Notes: generated by a model not told the origin, from the letters alone. Numbered from the stretch's first letter, positions 30,215-38,738 are shown. The stretch is DNA of 64,000 bases from Colwellia sp. RSH04 (GCF_003545765.1 NZ_QXIO01000003.1:62001-126000); one strand, 5' to 3'. Program-made: numbers and translations.

Positions 30215-32182
30215 GTATGCTGTACGCAACTCTTTGCGCATCAATAATCTTTGAATATCATCAGGTTTGCTCTTCCAAGCATAAAACCACTCTCTTTCTG
30301 AGCTAAAGTAATTAGTAAGAGCAGCAGCTTTTTGACCAATTTGTGCTGTTCTAAGTGATATATTCTCTTTTTGATATGCGACCAAATAAGATTTGGCGAT
30401 TGCTTTTTTCTCTGCTGTAGATATATAAGGAGAAGATAATAGATCACATAACAACAAAAAGGCTTCTGTTGATTTCTCAATCATATCGAACTCGCCAAAC
30501 TTAGTGTCTATTAAAAATTTTATGACCTGCTTTTTTATCCCTTTAAACTTACGTTTGTTCCCACAGTAATCTAGACAGCAAACGATGCGAAAGTAATCTA
30601 AGCTTTTTATGTCTGCTTCTAACCCAAATGCTTGCTGTATAAGCTCTTCAGATAGCATAAATGACTTCCCAAGAGACTCTGAAGTCGTGACAAGATTAAA
30701 AAGTTCAATATTAGGTTCTTTATTTTGATGTGAACTAGATTGAATTAAAGCAGTGATTTCATCGAAAATAGCTTTATTTATATTAGAATCATCAGAATCT
30801 TCTTTAGGCTCTTCTTTTAACAGATTAATTAACCTACAAATCAAATAGCTACTCCGAGATTTTGGACTCATAGCAAAAATAAAGAAGGTCGTTTCTAAAA
30901 CAAAAATCTTTAATTTTTCCAGATCCTTTTCGTTCACCTCTGCTTTATGGTTTTTAATAGCGTTAAGAACTTTCTTAAGGAGCTTGATTAAAATTGATAT
31001 AGAGAAGCTAATCACAGCATCAAAACTTATTTCATTTTTCTTTACTATAGCTTTAACATCTCTAATGAAGGAATTGGATAATGAACTTTTATTCCAAATC
31101 TTTTTTAAAAGCTTTTCTTCTGAATAGTCATTATCTTGTTTAAAGTTTACTAGTTGAGAAAAGTAATGATCAATTGTCTTTCCTATTTCAATTTTAGCGA
31201 TAGTCTCGCCAGTCATGAATGGTCGGTTAACAGATATTGTTTTTGATTCATTAATATAGAGCTTAAATTCTGATAAATTCTTCTCTAATATTTGAGATAT
31301 CGCTTCTGAAACTGACTTGTTATTGGAGAATATAAAGTAGTCATCAATATAACGTCTAATTTCATAATCAACACCACGAGTAAGCTCCTTACTAGATAAA
31401 GCATTATCAACTTTAGTATCAATAGACTGTAGGATAATCTCCGAAAAAACTCTTGATATTTCAGGGCCAATTAAAATACCATTAGTTTCATTGTAATTCA
31501 TTATTTGCATTAACTTGTCAAACCCACCGTCAAATGTATCTGCATTGACGTAGTTTTTTGAAAAGTTTTTACCTTTAACTGCCCACGACATACTATGGGT
31601 ATAAATATGGTGAAAGCACTTAGATATATCCATTCTCAAAAGGTTTTTAAATTTTCTTTCAAGCCTATGAAACTCATAAGATTCATAAAATTTATACATG
31701 AAATTATATTTTTCATAAGAAAAATATGAACTAGATGTCAACTTAGAATTAGAGTTATTGTCTACAGTTCCCCATTCAACATCGCTATCTTCAGTCTTCC
31801 TACTCTTTTCATAATAATAAGCACCTACATCACTAGGATATCTTAGGGAATACTTGTTGTTTGCCGTAAGGTTTAAAATTACTTGTTCAAAGTTTGAATA
31901 AAATTTTGAACACTCTATTTGGTGTAGAGGGTGAATAACCGATAAAGTTCTATATGAATTTTCATCCTTTTTAATTTTGTAATTATAAGGAATGCTATAC
32001 ACCTTTTTTTTAACGCTATTAAGCGGAAAAGGAAAGTTCAACTTATCATCATTATCTTTTAAAGCCTTATAAAATCCAGTATTGGAAAACTTAAAAGGGA
32101 CTTCGTAAGGGAGCGTATCGGTGAGTAAAGCTCGGTAAGCGTCATTTTTATTAATAAACTGTTTTTTAGATTTACGTGACAT
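30212..32182 (-). CDS. drt3b: Antiviral reverse transcriptase Drt3b (UG8-type)
   Basis: This 656-aa protein is a group-II-intron-derived reverse transcriptase without a maturase or endonuclease domain. Palm motifs are in order: RMDISKCFHHIYTHS (motif A, Asp185), GILIGPEISR (235-244) and the catalytic RRYIDDYFIFS (YIDD, 278-281). Residues ~300-656 form a long Lys-rich, mostly helical C-terminal region. The N-terminus (TLPYEVPF, then FSNTGFY, residues 23-38) looks family-specific. It overlaps drt3a by 11 bp and is encoded second. The pairing of two RT genes matches DRT type 3. In that system, as I recall, Drt3b makes the poly(AC) strand without a nucleic acid template. Size and order support UG8 identity; no search was run. 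Confidence 0.85.
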   Translation of the reverse strand: MSRKSKKQFINKNDAYRALLTDTLPYEVPFKFSNTGFYKALKDNDDKLNFPFPLNSVKKKVYSIPYNYKIKKDENSYRTLSVIHPLHQIECSKFYSNFEQVILNLTANNKYSLRYPSDVGAYYYEKSRKTEDSDVEWGTVDNNSNSKLTSSSYFSYEKYNFMYKFYESYEFHRLERKFKNLLRMDISKCFHHIYTHSMSWAVKGKNFSKNYVNADTFDGGFDKLMQIMNYNETNGILIGPEISRVFSEIILQSIDTKVDNALSSKELTRGVDYEIRRYIDDYFIFSNNKSVSEAISQILEKNLSEFKLYINESKTISVNRPFMTGETIAKIEIGKTIDHYFSQLVNFKQDNDYSEEKLLKKIWNKSSLSNSFIRDVKAIVKKNEISFDAVISFSISILIKLLKKVLNAIKNHKAEVNEKDLEKLKIFVLETTFFIFAMSPKSRSSYLICRLINLLKEEPKEDSDDSNINKAIFDEITALIQSSSHQNKEPNIELFNLVTTSESLGKSFMLSEELIQQAFGLEADIKSLDYFRIVCCLDYCGNKRKFKGIKKQVIKFLIDTKFGEFDMIEKSTEAFLLLCDLLSSPYISTAEKKAIAKSYLVAYQKENISLRTAQIGQKAAALTNYFSSEREWFYAWKSKPDDIQRLLMRKELRTAY

Positions 32183-33383
32183 GCTTCCAAGCCTTTCTTA
32201 TTAAGATGATTTTCTCAGGGGTAAATTTAAAAAGTTTTTTATTTTTAAAGCCAGTTACAAACTTAAGGCGAATTAACTTTTTTCTCTGGGAGTTTGATAA
32301 CAGACCAGCTAGTTTAGTACCTAAACTACCATGCTTAGAAAGCACACTCCTAGCCAAAAAAATATCGAGTTTCCGTAGGTCTTTTTCACCTAATTTTTGT
32401 TTTTCTATCAATGGGTAATTATAGTAAATTCCAGCTTTTAACCCCTTTCTATTACTTGTAATGGTATAATTTCCCGTGAGAAATTTAATACGCTCTAACA
32501 GCAAGTTATAGTCACCGTCTTTACAGAATCGCTTCAATGAACAAATAATTCTAGACTTAATTTTGTTCAATTTAGGTTTAGCTATTCCAATATTTACCTG
32601 CTTATTTTTGTCACTCTTTATTACGAACTTATACCCTAGATACTCTAAAGTTTGTTCAACGGCAGTGGCTCCTTTAGGAAGTAACTCTTTTTTGATATGG
32701 TCTGACTTATTGTTAAATTTTAGTCCGCTAGGCAATGTATCTTCTGCGAGACATTCTATGTATTCTTTTGGTTTTGTAGTAAAGATTATTATGTCGTCAA
32801 CAAATCTAGCGTAGTAATAAATCGAGTGATGTGAAGCCATAGTTCGGTCAAACTTTTGTAGGAATAATTCCGATAAAGTTGAACTAATAGCTTGCCCCCT
32901 ATGAAGGCCAGAGCGTGAGTTACTATAAAAAGTGTTGACTATTTTTTTAGTTTGGCTGCTTGGCACAGGGTTGTCATTGATTTTCTTTAGAACTACCTCA
33001 AGTGGTATGTTTTCATAGAATTTTTCTATATCTAGTTTTAAAACAGTAAATGGCACAGGTTCTTTCAGAAGAGCCTCTACTTGCTTAACGATCTGTTCTC
33101 TATTTTTTGGTTTTATTTTGAATATTCGTTTTAAGTTATCATTTGCTTTCCTAAGTGCAAATTCAGATACAGGATGATGAGTACCTAGTATAACCATTTC
33201 ACCTTTTTTGGTTTTTCTGGGACGAACAGGAGATATTGCAAAGTTAGAGTTAATAAGTTCATCCGTCAGTCCTTGATGAAACTCTAGATAGTCTTCTTTT
33301 TTGCCCCCCATTTTATAATTTCGGGGATCTACTTTTTTGGTTAAACGGAGATAGTTTTTAGGTGTAAAAGCTTGATTAAGCAT
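32172..33383 (-). CDS. drt3a: Antiviral reverse transcriptase Drt3a (UG3-type)
   Basis: This 403-aa reverse transcriptase is the first gene of a two-RT operon. Motif A is VLKLDIEKFYENIP (Asp118), motif B is GLHRGQAISS (159-168) and the catalytic box is ARFVDDIIIF (FVDD, 194-197). The C-terminal ~170 residues are basic and thumb-like, without GIIM, HNH or integrase domains. AAGGA about 10 nt upstream supports the ATG at 33383. With Drt3b and the downstream RNA it forms a phage-defence system. Drt3a is expected to copy the ncRNA's ACACAC template into GT-repeat DNA (recollection, plus template seen here). Confidence 0.86.
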   Translation of the reverse strand: MLNQAFTPKNYLRLTKKVDPRNYKMGGKKEDYLEFHQGLTDELINSNFAISPVRPRKTKKGEMVILGTHHPVSEFALRKANDNLKRIFKIKPKNREQIVKQVEALLKEPVPFTVLKLDIEKFYENIPLEVVLKKINDNPVPSSQTKKIVNTFYSNSRSGLHRGQAISSTLSELFLQKFDRTMASHHSIYYYARFVDDIIIFTTKPKEYIECLAEDTLPSGLKFNNKSDHIKKELLPKGATAVEQTLEYLGYKFVIKSDKNKQVNIGIAKPKLNKIKSRIICSLKRFCKDGDYNLLLERIKFLTGNYTITSNRKGLKAGIYYNYPLIEKQKLGEKDLRKLDIFLARSVLSKHGSLGTKLAGLLSNSQRKKLIRLKFVTGFKNKKLFKFTPEKIILIRKAWKHVT

Positions 33384-33426
33384 TTTTGACTAATCCTTCA
33401 GAAGCCATATCAGCAAATAATTGAAC

Positions 33427-33445
33427 TGAGATTACGGAAATCTCA
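33427..33445 (-). promoter_or_regulatory. 7-bp hairpin in the drt3a leader
   Basis: TGAGATT and AATCTCA (plus-strand 33427-33445) form a perfect inverted repeat with a 5-nt loop, about 45 bp upstream of the drt3a start. It could be an operator or an mRNA leader hairpin. It is too short and lacks a T run to be a strong terminator. Confidence 0.45.
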
Positions 33446-33564
33446 AGATTTTTACATTATGATATGAAAAGATACACTATCTATATGAAATATAATAGCT
33501 AATTGTGGAGTTTATAAAGAGATAGATAAGACTATATTGTTGATAAATAGATATATTACAAATA

Positions 33565-33599
33565 AACTTTGGAGTCATCATAAGAAATAACTCCAAGTT
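33565..33599. repeat. 10-bp imperfect hairpin at right edge of island
   Basis: AACTT(T)GGAGT at 33565-33575 pairs with ACTCCAAGTT at 33590-33599 with one bulged T and a 14-nt loop. It lies 8 nt before the plus-strand terminator. Together they could form the 3' end of a short plus-strand transcript, or simply be the old downstream region of the chemoreceptor gene. Confidence 0.55.
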
Positions 33600-33607
33600 C
33601 ATTCAGT

Positions 33608-33637
33608 AGCCCGGCATTTTGCGGGCTTTTTTATTTT
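33608..33637 (+). terminator. Intrinsic terminator at right edge of island
   Basis: Plus-strand AGCCCG-GCATTTTG-CGGGCT is followed by T6 and more T-rich sequence. No plus-strand gene ends nearby; the nearest is the chemoreceptor at 29621. Its core is nearly identical to the hairpin at 29704-29720 at the other end of the island. Confidence 0.75.
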
Positions 33638-33698
33638 AGGACGGGACAAGGTTCGTTTTTTTAGGTAAAACTTTTACAAAAACAATGATTAAAATTCG

Positions 33699-34568
33699 TT
33701 AGAATACCATGGCTGCACTAGGGTTTAATATTGATAACATTCCTAAACGTTCTAAATCACAATAATCAGCAGCAGTATTAAATATTCTATTATCTAAGCC
33801 TAATTCCTCCATTAAATCAGCATCAATAATATCTGCGTAGTTAGTTTGCTTAACTACAACATTTTTATGCATAATACGTTTTGATATATTAAGTAGCTGT
33901 GTCTCTATATTATAATGACGCCACTCAGTCTGATCTTGATACCTAATAGGTGAAAATAAACTGTATGGTAACTGCCAAAGCTTCATTAGTTCAGCAGAAC
34001 ACTCACCATAGGTAAAGCCTAATACTGACTGTTGCTTTTCCCAAGGTAATTCAGTCAAATCATTCACTTCACATTTAACGATTAAATCAGGAGTGATTTG
34101 TTTTACAATTAATTCCCCTAAATTATGCAGTAAACCTAAAATAAATAACCGTTCAGCATTAGCAACTCGTAGGTGAGTTCCCAAATACTTAATTAACAAG
34201 GCGCAATCAACACTTTTTAACCAAAACAAATCTAAATAATCTGCATCGGCATCAATAGCATCAAAGGCTTCTTTAGTAAAATACGCAATAACTAAATTAT
34301 AAACTTCTGTTATGCCAAGCACTAAGACTGCTTTTGAAATACTATCTATTTTGCCTGGATAATTAAAAAATGAACTGTTAGCAAGTTTTAATACCGTCAC
34401 TGTCAATGCAGGGTCAAGTAAAATAACATCAGAAATGTCATCTATTGTTGAAGACTCATCATCAATTAATTCTTTAATACGAAGAAATGAGTCTGACAAT
34501 ACAAATACATCTTCTGCTTGTTCTGCATACTCTTCTGCACTCATCATAGTCGCTTGCTCTACATTCAT
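33699..34568 (-). CDS. HDOD-domain signalling protein
   Basis: This 289-aa cytoplasmic protein consists mainly of one HDOD domain (about residues 15-230), a catalytically dead relative of HD phosphohydrolases. Visible motifs are LDPALTVTVLKLANSSFF and LFILGLLHNLGELIV. HDOD proteins act as scaffolds in c-di-GMP, stress and motility signalling. It is a clear paralogue of the gene at 41435-42277. It is convergent with the chemoreceptor across the island. Confidence 0.88.
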   Translation of the reverse strand: MNVEQATMMSAEEYAEQAEDVFVLSDSFLRIKELIDDESSTIDDISDVILLDPALTVTVLKLANSSFFNYPGKIDSISKAVLVLGITEVYNLVIAYFTKEAFDAIDADADYLDLFWLKSVDCALLIKYLGTHLRVANAERLFILGLLHNLGELIVKQITPDLIVKCEVNDLTELPWEKQQSVLGFTYGECSAELMKLWQLPYSLFSPIRYQDQTEWRHYNIETQLLNISKRIMHKNVVVKQTNYADIIDADLMEELGLDNRIFNTAADYCDLERLGMLSILNPSAAMVF

Positions 34569-34663
34569 ATATTTATACCTTAAAGAAAAAGTATGATTAA
34601 ATAATTTTATTTGCCTATTCAGTATAGCCTAAACATAAGAGCATGCTTGTCTTAAAATAAAAT

Positions 34664-35515
34664 TTAATACTCAATACTTATTTGATAAGAGCTAAACTTG
34701 CGCATATTAATAACCCCTGAGTCGAAGATTAAATATTGCCCCTTTATACCAACAAGTTTGCCCGTCACTACAGGTGTTTTATCAAAGTTAAAGGATGATA
34801 TTTTACTTAAATATTGCTCTACTGGATAAGAAATATTAATCAACTCCTCATCTAAACGTTGAATCGCATCTTCACCAAATTTAAGTTGTAGTTCTGCTAA
34901 TTTATCAGCAATTTTCGGTACTAATTCATCGGCGATAGTGTTTAAATCAAGCGGCTCTGCAACCCCCTTTAGCATAGCGCGCCAATTAGTTTTATCACTG
35001 ATAAATTCAGCTAGCGCAGTTTCCACTAAACCTGATTGAAGACGACTAGACACTTTAAATATGGGTAATGCTTGCGTAGCTCCTTGATCTATCCAACGTG
35101 TCGGGATTTGAGTATGACGTGTAATGCCTACTTTTAGACCTGAACTATTGGCAAGATAGACATAGTGGTCAACCATACAATGTTTCTCACCCCAAGAAGG
35201 TTCGCGGCATGTTCCAAGATGATGATGACAGGTTTCTGGCTTCATAATACACATGTCGCACTGAGCAAGTTTAGTCATACAAGGGTAACAAAACCCTTGA
35301 GAGTAGCTTTTTTTAGTGCCTTTACCGCAATGTTTGCACGCTATCTTGCCAGAAAAATGCAAACTAATCGTTTGACCTATCAAGGGATTTAATTCAATAG
35401 ATTGGGCCTGACTTTGGTCTTCTATTGCGGCCAAAGGCAATTGATATTGCACTAAGTTATCATCGTTTAAGTGGGCTGTTAGCTTTTCTAAGGAACCTAT
35501 TTCACTGATTGGCAT
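34664..35515 (-). CDS. DUF2797 zinc-finger-like protein
   Basis: This 283-aa protein has a Cys/His-rich N-terminal third. CKHCGKGTKKS, GFCYPCMTKLAQCDMC, CHHHLGTC and KHCMVDHYVYLA (residues ~58-130) are likely to bind zinc. The GLKVGITR-type segment follows, as in the DUF2797 family. The function is unknown. It precedes arfB by 28 nt in the same direction but is transcribed after it. Confidence 0.85.
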   Translation of the reverse strand: MPISEIGSLEKLTAHLNDDNLVQYQLPLAAIEDQSQAQSIELNPLIGQTISLHFSGKIACKHCGKGTKKSYSQGFCYPCMTKLAQCDMCIMKPETCHHHLGTCREPSWGEKHCMVDHYVYLANSSGLKVGITRHTQIPTRWIDQGATQALPIFKVSSRLQSGLVETALAEFISDKTNWRAMLKGVAEPLDLNTIADELVPKIADKLAELQLKFGEDAIQRLDEELINISYPVEQYLSKISSFNFDKTPVVTGKLVGIKGQYLIFDSGVINMRKFSSYQISIEY

Positions 35516-35543
35516 TTATACTCTCTTCTTATTGAATATTTTA

Positions 35544-35957
35544 TTAAAATTTTACTTTCTGACGGGCTTGTTTAACTGATTTTCTATTGGCTTTAGTTTC
35601 TAACCTTCTTTTTACTGAGCCTCTTGTAGGCTTGGTCGCTTTTCGTTTCTTTTGTACTACCATCGCTAACAGTATCAATGCTTTCAAACGCTCTAATGCA
35701 TCTTGCCTGTTCATCTCTTGTGTACGGTGAGATTGCGACTTAATAATAATGATACCATCCGACGTGATTCTACTATCAGATAACGCAAGTAACCTTTCCT
35801 TATATATACTGGGTAATGAAGAGCGCTTAATATCAAAGCGCAAATGAATAGCAGTAGCGACTTTATTGACACGTTGTCCGCCGCTACCTTGCGATCTAAT
35901 CGCATTAAGTTCGATTTCCCATTCAGCTAGGGTGACATTATTTGATATTTCTAACAT
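35544..35957 (-). CDS. arfB: Alternative ribosome-rescue factor ArfB (YaeJ)
   Basis: ArfB hydrolyses peptidyl-tRNA on ribosomes stalled without a stop codon. From the ATG at 35957 the protein is 137 aa, close to E. coli ArfB (140 aa); the longer frame from 36005 would add an atypical hydrophobic 16-residue leader. The catalytic GGQ is in SQGSGGQRVNKVATAIHL near residue 27. The basic C-terminal tail (KATKPTRGSVKRRLETKANR) inserts into the empty mRNA channel in the family. Confidence 0.93.
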   Translation of the reverse strand: MLEISNNVTLAEWEIELNAIRSQGSGGQRVNKVATAIHLRFDIKRSSLPSIYKERLLALSDSRITSDGIIIIKSQSHRTQEMNRQDALERLKALILLAMVVQKKRKATKPTRGSVKRRLETKANRKSVKQARQKVKF

Positions 35958-36072
35958 GGTTTCATTGGTCTTAAAGATCAAAATGACATAGGTTACTACT
36001 CGCATTTTTCAGCAAATATTGTGTACTATATCAAACACTATCTTATTGCTTACTTTTATCAGAACAAAATAC

Positions 36073-36345
36073 ATGAAAAATACTTGGTACACCTATTTGG
36101 TGCGATGCAATGATAATAGTTTATATGCAGGCATAACTACCGACTTATCACGTCGAGTTGAAGAGCATAATAACAGTAAGTTAGGTGCCAAATATACCCG
36201 TAACAAGCGTCCTGTAACACTAGTTTACGCAAAGAGTTCAGAAAATAGAAGCCAAGCCAGTAAATTAGAATACGCGTTAAAGAAGTTACCAAAAGCAAAA
36301 AAAGAGCAACTTATCGAGCAATATTTAATAAACGAGACAAACTAA
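36073..36345 (+). CDS. GIY-YIG domain protein (YhbQ/UPF0213-like)
   Basis: From the ATG at 36073 the protein is 90 aa, a single GIY-YIG nuclease fold. The motif appears as WYTYLVRCNDNSLYAGITTD, followed by Arg in DLSRRVEEHN and a Lys-rich tail. This matches the small YhbQ/UPF0213 group; the cellular role is not settled. A GTG at 36019 in frame would add a hydrophobic leader and is not favoured. Confidence 0.9.
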   Translation: MKNTWYTYLVRCNDNSLYAGITTDLSRRVEEHNNSKLGAKYTRNKRPVTLVYAKSSENRSQASKLEYALKKLPKAKKEQLIEQYLINETN

Positions 36346-36458
36346 GTCATGATACTCAGTGGTCTGCTTTCTCTTATTATATCGCTTTTTTCTTCGATTT
36401 AGCCGCTAACTACTGATAGAATGCGGCGTTTTTGTTAAAAATTGAAGTTGTTAGTTAT

Positions 36459-37196
36459 ATGTCATTAGAAAATACACAGAATAAAAAAATGTTCATCGAG
36501 AACTATTGCGCTATTGATCAAGAGAAAATCAGTTTCACTCGCGAGCAAGGTAGTACGTTTGCCAAGCAAGTTGCTGATGACTTCAACCCCCTACATAATG
36601 TCGATGCAAAAAAGTTTTGTGTTCCTGGTGATTTATTATTCTCCATCATTATCGCTAAGTCAGGCTTACATAAAAAAATGACTTTTGATTTTTCAGGTAT
36701 GGTTAATGACGGCGTAGCGCTAACATTCCCCACTGAAATTAAAGATAGCGCTGACATTGTAGATGACAATAATAAAACGTATTTAAGTGTTAATGCTTGT
36801 GGTGAAAAAACGCATTGCCCTGCATTAATTGATGCGCTAACAAAAGCTTACGTTGACTTTTCTGGTCATACTTTCCCTGGCATATTAGTAAAGCTCATGG
36901 CTGAAAACAATGTCATGATTAATCCTGCAAGGCCTATGGTTATGTATCAAAGCATGTCTATTGACTTGTTTCGATTAGATGTTAAAACGTTAGAATTAAA
37001 GCTGGCGGAAACTAGCCTAACCATTGATGGAAAACGCGGTGATACATGGCTAGAGTTTGATTTAATTTCAAACGGTGAGCATGTTGGCCACGGTAAAAAA
37101 CATATGCTGATGAGTGGTTTGCGTGAGTATAACCAAGAAAGTATTGACTCATTAGTAGAGCAGTACCGTCAAAGCAAAGAAAGCTACCAAGCTTAA
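36459..37196 (+). CDS. DUF3581 family protein
   Basis: This protein is about 245 aa from the ATG at 36459. The conserved part starts at MFIENYC (36489), so that ATG is an equally good start; neither has a clear Shine-Dalgarno. Family features are FTREQGSTFAKQVADDFNPL and KKFCVPGDLLFSII, which resemble a hot-dog (MaoC-like) fold. The second half holds a second such half-domain. DUF3581 occurs in marine gammaproteobacteria and has no established function. Confidence 0.85.
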   Translation: MSLENTQNKKMFIENYCAIDQEKISFTREQGSTFAKQVADDFNPLHNVDAKKFCVPGDLLFSIIIAKSGLHKKMTFDFSGMVNDGVALTFPTEIKDSADIVDDNNKTYLSVNACGEKTHCPALIDALTKAYVDFSGHTFPGILVKLMAENNVMINPARPMVMYQSMSIDLFRLDVKTLELKLAETSLTIDGKRGDTWLEFDLISNGEHVGHGKKHMLMSGLREYNQESIDSLVEQYRQSKESYQA

Positions 37197-37218
37197 CCTC
37201 CTTTTATTAATTATCCCA

Positions 37219-37249
37219 AGCAAAGCTATTTATTCTTTATAGCTTTGCT
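37219..37249. terminator. 11-bp hairpin at convergent gene ends
   Basis: AGCAAAGCTAT (37219-37229) and ATAGCTTTGCT (37239-37249) are perfect arms with a 9-nt loop. The hairpin lies between DUF3581 and the following minus-strand gene and includes the latter's stop codon. No strong T run follows on either strand, so termination efficiency is uncertain. Confidence 0.55.
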
Positions 37250-37781
37250 CAAACACCCGTTTTTGCGCTATTCGGTATTCGCTACAATAAGCAAAAGTAC
37301 TTATTGCTTTTGGCTTTAAGCATTGCTCTGGTTGTTGATAAAAATTAAGCCAAGCTTGTTGCATTTTACCTTGATAACTGCTTTTTAATGCTATCGCCCT
37401 ATCTGTTTTAAAAGGCGAGTTAGCATACTTTTTAGCTTTAAAATTAAATGCTAATGGCTTATTTTTCTTCTTTGCATGACTAGCATATGCTTTTTTTTTG
37501 GATGCTTTTTGTTTTTTCTTCTTTTTACTTGTTAACTTTACCTGCTTACTTTTGCCATAACTTGGGTGCTCACATTGCCACCATTTATCTCTCGCTTTAT
37601 CTTCTCTAGCGCGCAAACTTTGCCCGCGCTTAAGCGAATAACTACTACGTTGTAATGACTGAATCTGGTGCAATTTTTCAAGTAAGGGTTTACATCTTTT
37701 TTTGGCTTGCACATTAAAGCTGAACAAAAGGCAAAGTAAAACATAAACACAGAAATAGTGGTAATAGCGCTTATTAAACAT
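37230..37781 (-). CDS. Exported, highly basic protein of unknown function
   Basis: I do not recognise this 183-aa protein. It has a signal peptide (YYHYFCVYVLLCLLFSFNVQA, cleavage about residue 26), four or more cysteines and a strongly Lys-rich middle (residues ~78-125, with runs such as KKKKKQKASKKK). The C-terminal part has paired Cys (QCLKPK, AYCSEYR). The charge suggests binding to nucleic acid or LPS, but that is speculation. It is divergent from the DNA ligase gene 105 bp away. Confidence 0.65.
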   Translation of the reverse strand: MFNKRYYHYFCVYVLLCLLFSFNVQAKKRCKPLLEKLHQIQSLQRSSYSLKRGQSLRAREDKARDKWWQCEHPSYGKSKQVKLTSKKKKKQKASKKKAYASHAKKKNKPLAFNFKAKKYANSPFKTDRAIALKSSYQGKMQQAWLNFYQQPEQCLKPKAISTFAYCSEYRIAQKRVFEQSYKE

Positions 37782-37886
37782 GACACATCCTTGTGAATAA
37801 AATAAGTTTTTTAAATTATAGTCTAAAATAACAAAGTGTACTTATCACGACGAAAACACGTTACAACATAAACAAGGATGTTTATC

Positions 37887-38738
37887 ATGAATCGATACCT
37901 CTACGTATTTTTATTTTCTTTTATCATCACTGCCTGTAGTACCTCTCATGCTGCTACAAAACCTTTACTTCAGCACGGTATCAGCTATAGCAACCAAAGC
38001 GATATAGTAAATAATATTCATCTATATTTTGTATCAGAAAAGCTTGATGGTATGCGTGGCTATTGGGATGGTAAGAACCTCTATTCTCGACAAGGTAATA
38101 AAATCAATGCACCGACTTGGTTTACAATGCATTGGCCTAATACACCATTAGATGGTGAGTTATGGATTGAGCGAAATAGCTTTCAACGCTTAATGTCTTG
38201 TATTAAATCAGCAAATAACTCAAATTGTTGGCAAACAATACGCTTTTATCTCTTTGATATGCCACTTCATCAAGGTAATTTTGAGCAAAGGATAACCGCC
38301 ATGGAACTTGCCATAAAACAGAGCCCTTCACCTTATTTAGCTTTGATTAAGCAATATAAAGTCAACAATATTCAAGCACTAGAGAGCAGATTAACCCAAA
38401 TAACTAAACAGGGTGGCGAGGGGTTAATGCTTCACAAAAGTACGGCGTTCTACAAAATAGGAAGAAATAATGATCTTGTTAAACTAAAAACACATCAAGA
38501 CGATGAAGCAATAGTATTAGCTCATAATGTAGGTAAAGGAAAGTATCACAATAAACTGGGCTCATTGCTGGTAAAAAATAACCAAGGAGTCATTTTTAAA
38601 ATAGGCTCAGGCTTCACTGATGATGAACGCAATAACCCACCTAAAATAGGCAGCACAATTACCTACCGATACAATGGAAAAACCGATGCAGGCATACCAA
38701 GGTTTGCTCGATACTGGCGTATTAGAAGTAACGATTAA
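37887..38738 (+). CDS. Periplasmic ATP-dependent DNA ligase (Lig E-type)
   Basis: This is a minimal ATP-dependent ligase with a secretion signal. From the ATG at 37887, which has AAGG at good spacing, it is 283 aa. The signal segment (LYVFLFSFIITACSTS) contains a lipobox-like ITAC, so lipid anchoring is possible. Motif I is SEKLDGMRGYWDG (catalytic Lys in KLDG), motif III LDGELWI, motif IV GEGLML and motif V LVKLKTH; a short OB domain follows. Lig E proteins are thought to join DNA outside the cytoplasm during uptake or biofilm formation. Confidence 0.92.
   Translation: MNRYLYVFLFSFIITACSTSHAATKPLLQHGISYSNQSDIVNNIHLYFVSEKLDGMRGYWDGKNLYSRQGNKINAPTWFTMHWPNTPLDGELWIERNSFQRLMSCIKSANNSNCWQTIRFYLFDMPLHQGNFEQRITAMELAIKQSPSPYLALIKQYKVNNIQALESRLTQITKQGGEGLMLHKSTAFYKIGRNNDLVKLKTHQDDEAIVLAHNVGKGKYHNKLGSLLVKNNQGVIFKIGSGFTDDERNNPPKIGSTITYRYNGKTDAGIPRFARYWRIRSND

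Noticed and set aside
29697-33383. Retron or group II intron as the identity of the RT locus
   Set aside because: Two different RTs in tandem, no maturase/endonuclease domain, no intron domain V/VI-like hairpin, and no retron-like inverted a1/a2 repeat upstream of the RT gene.
33384-33640. drt3a upstream region as the location of the template RNA
   Set aside because: It has hairpins but no AC/GT repeat tract; the tract and long-range stem lie on the other side of the operon.
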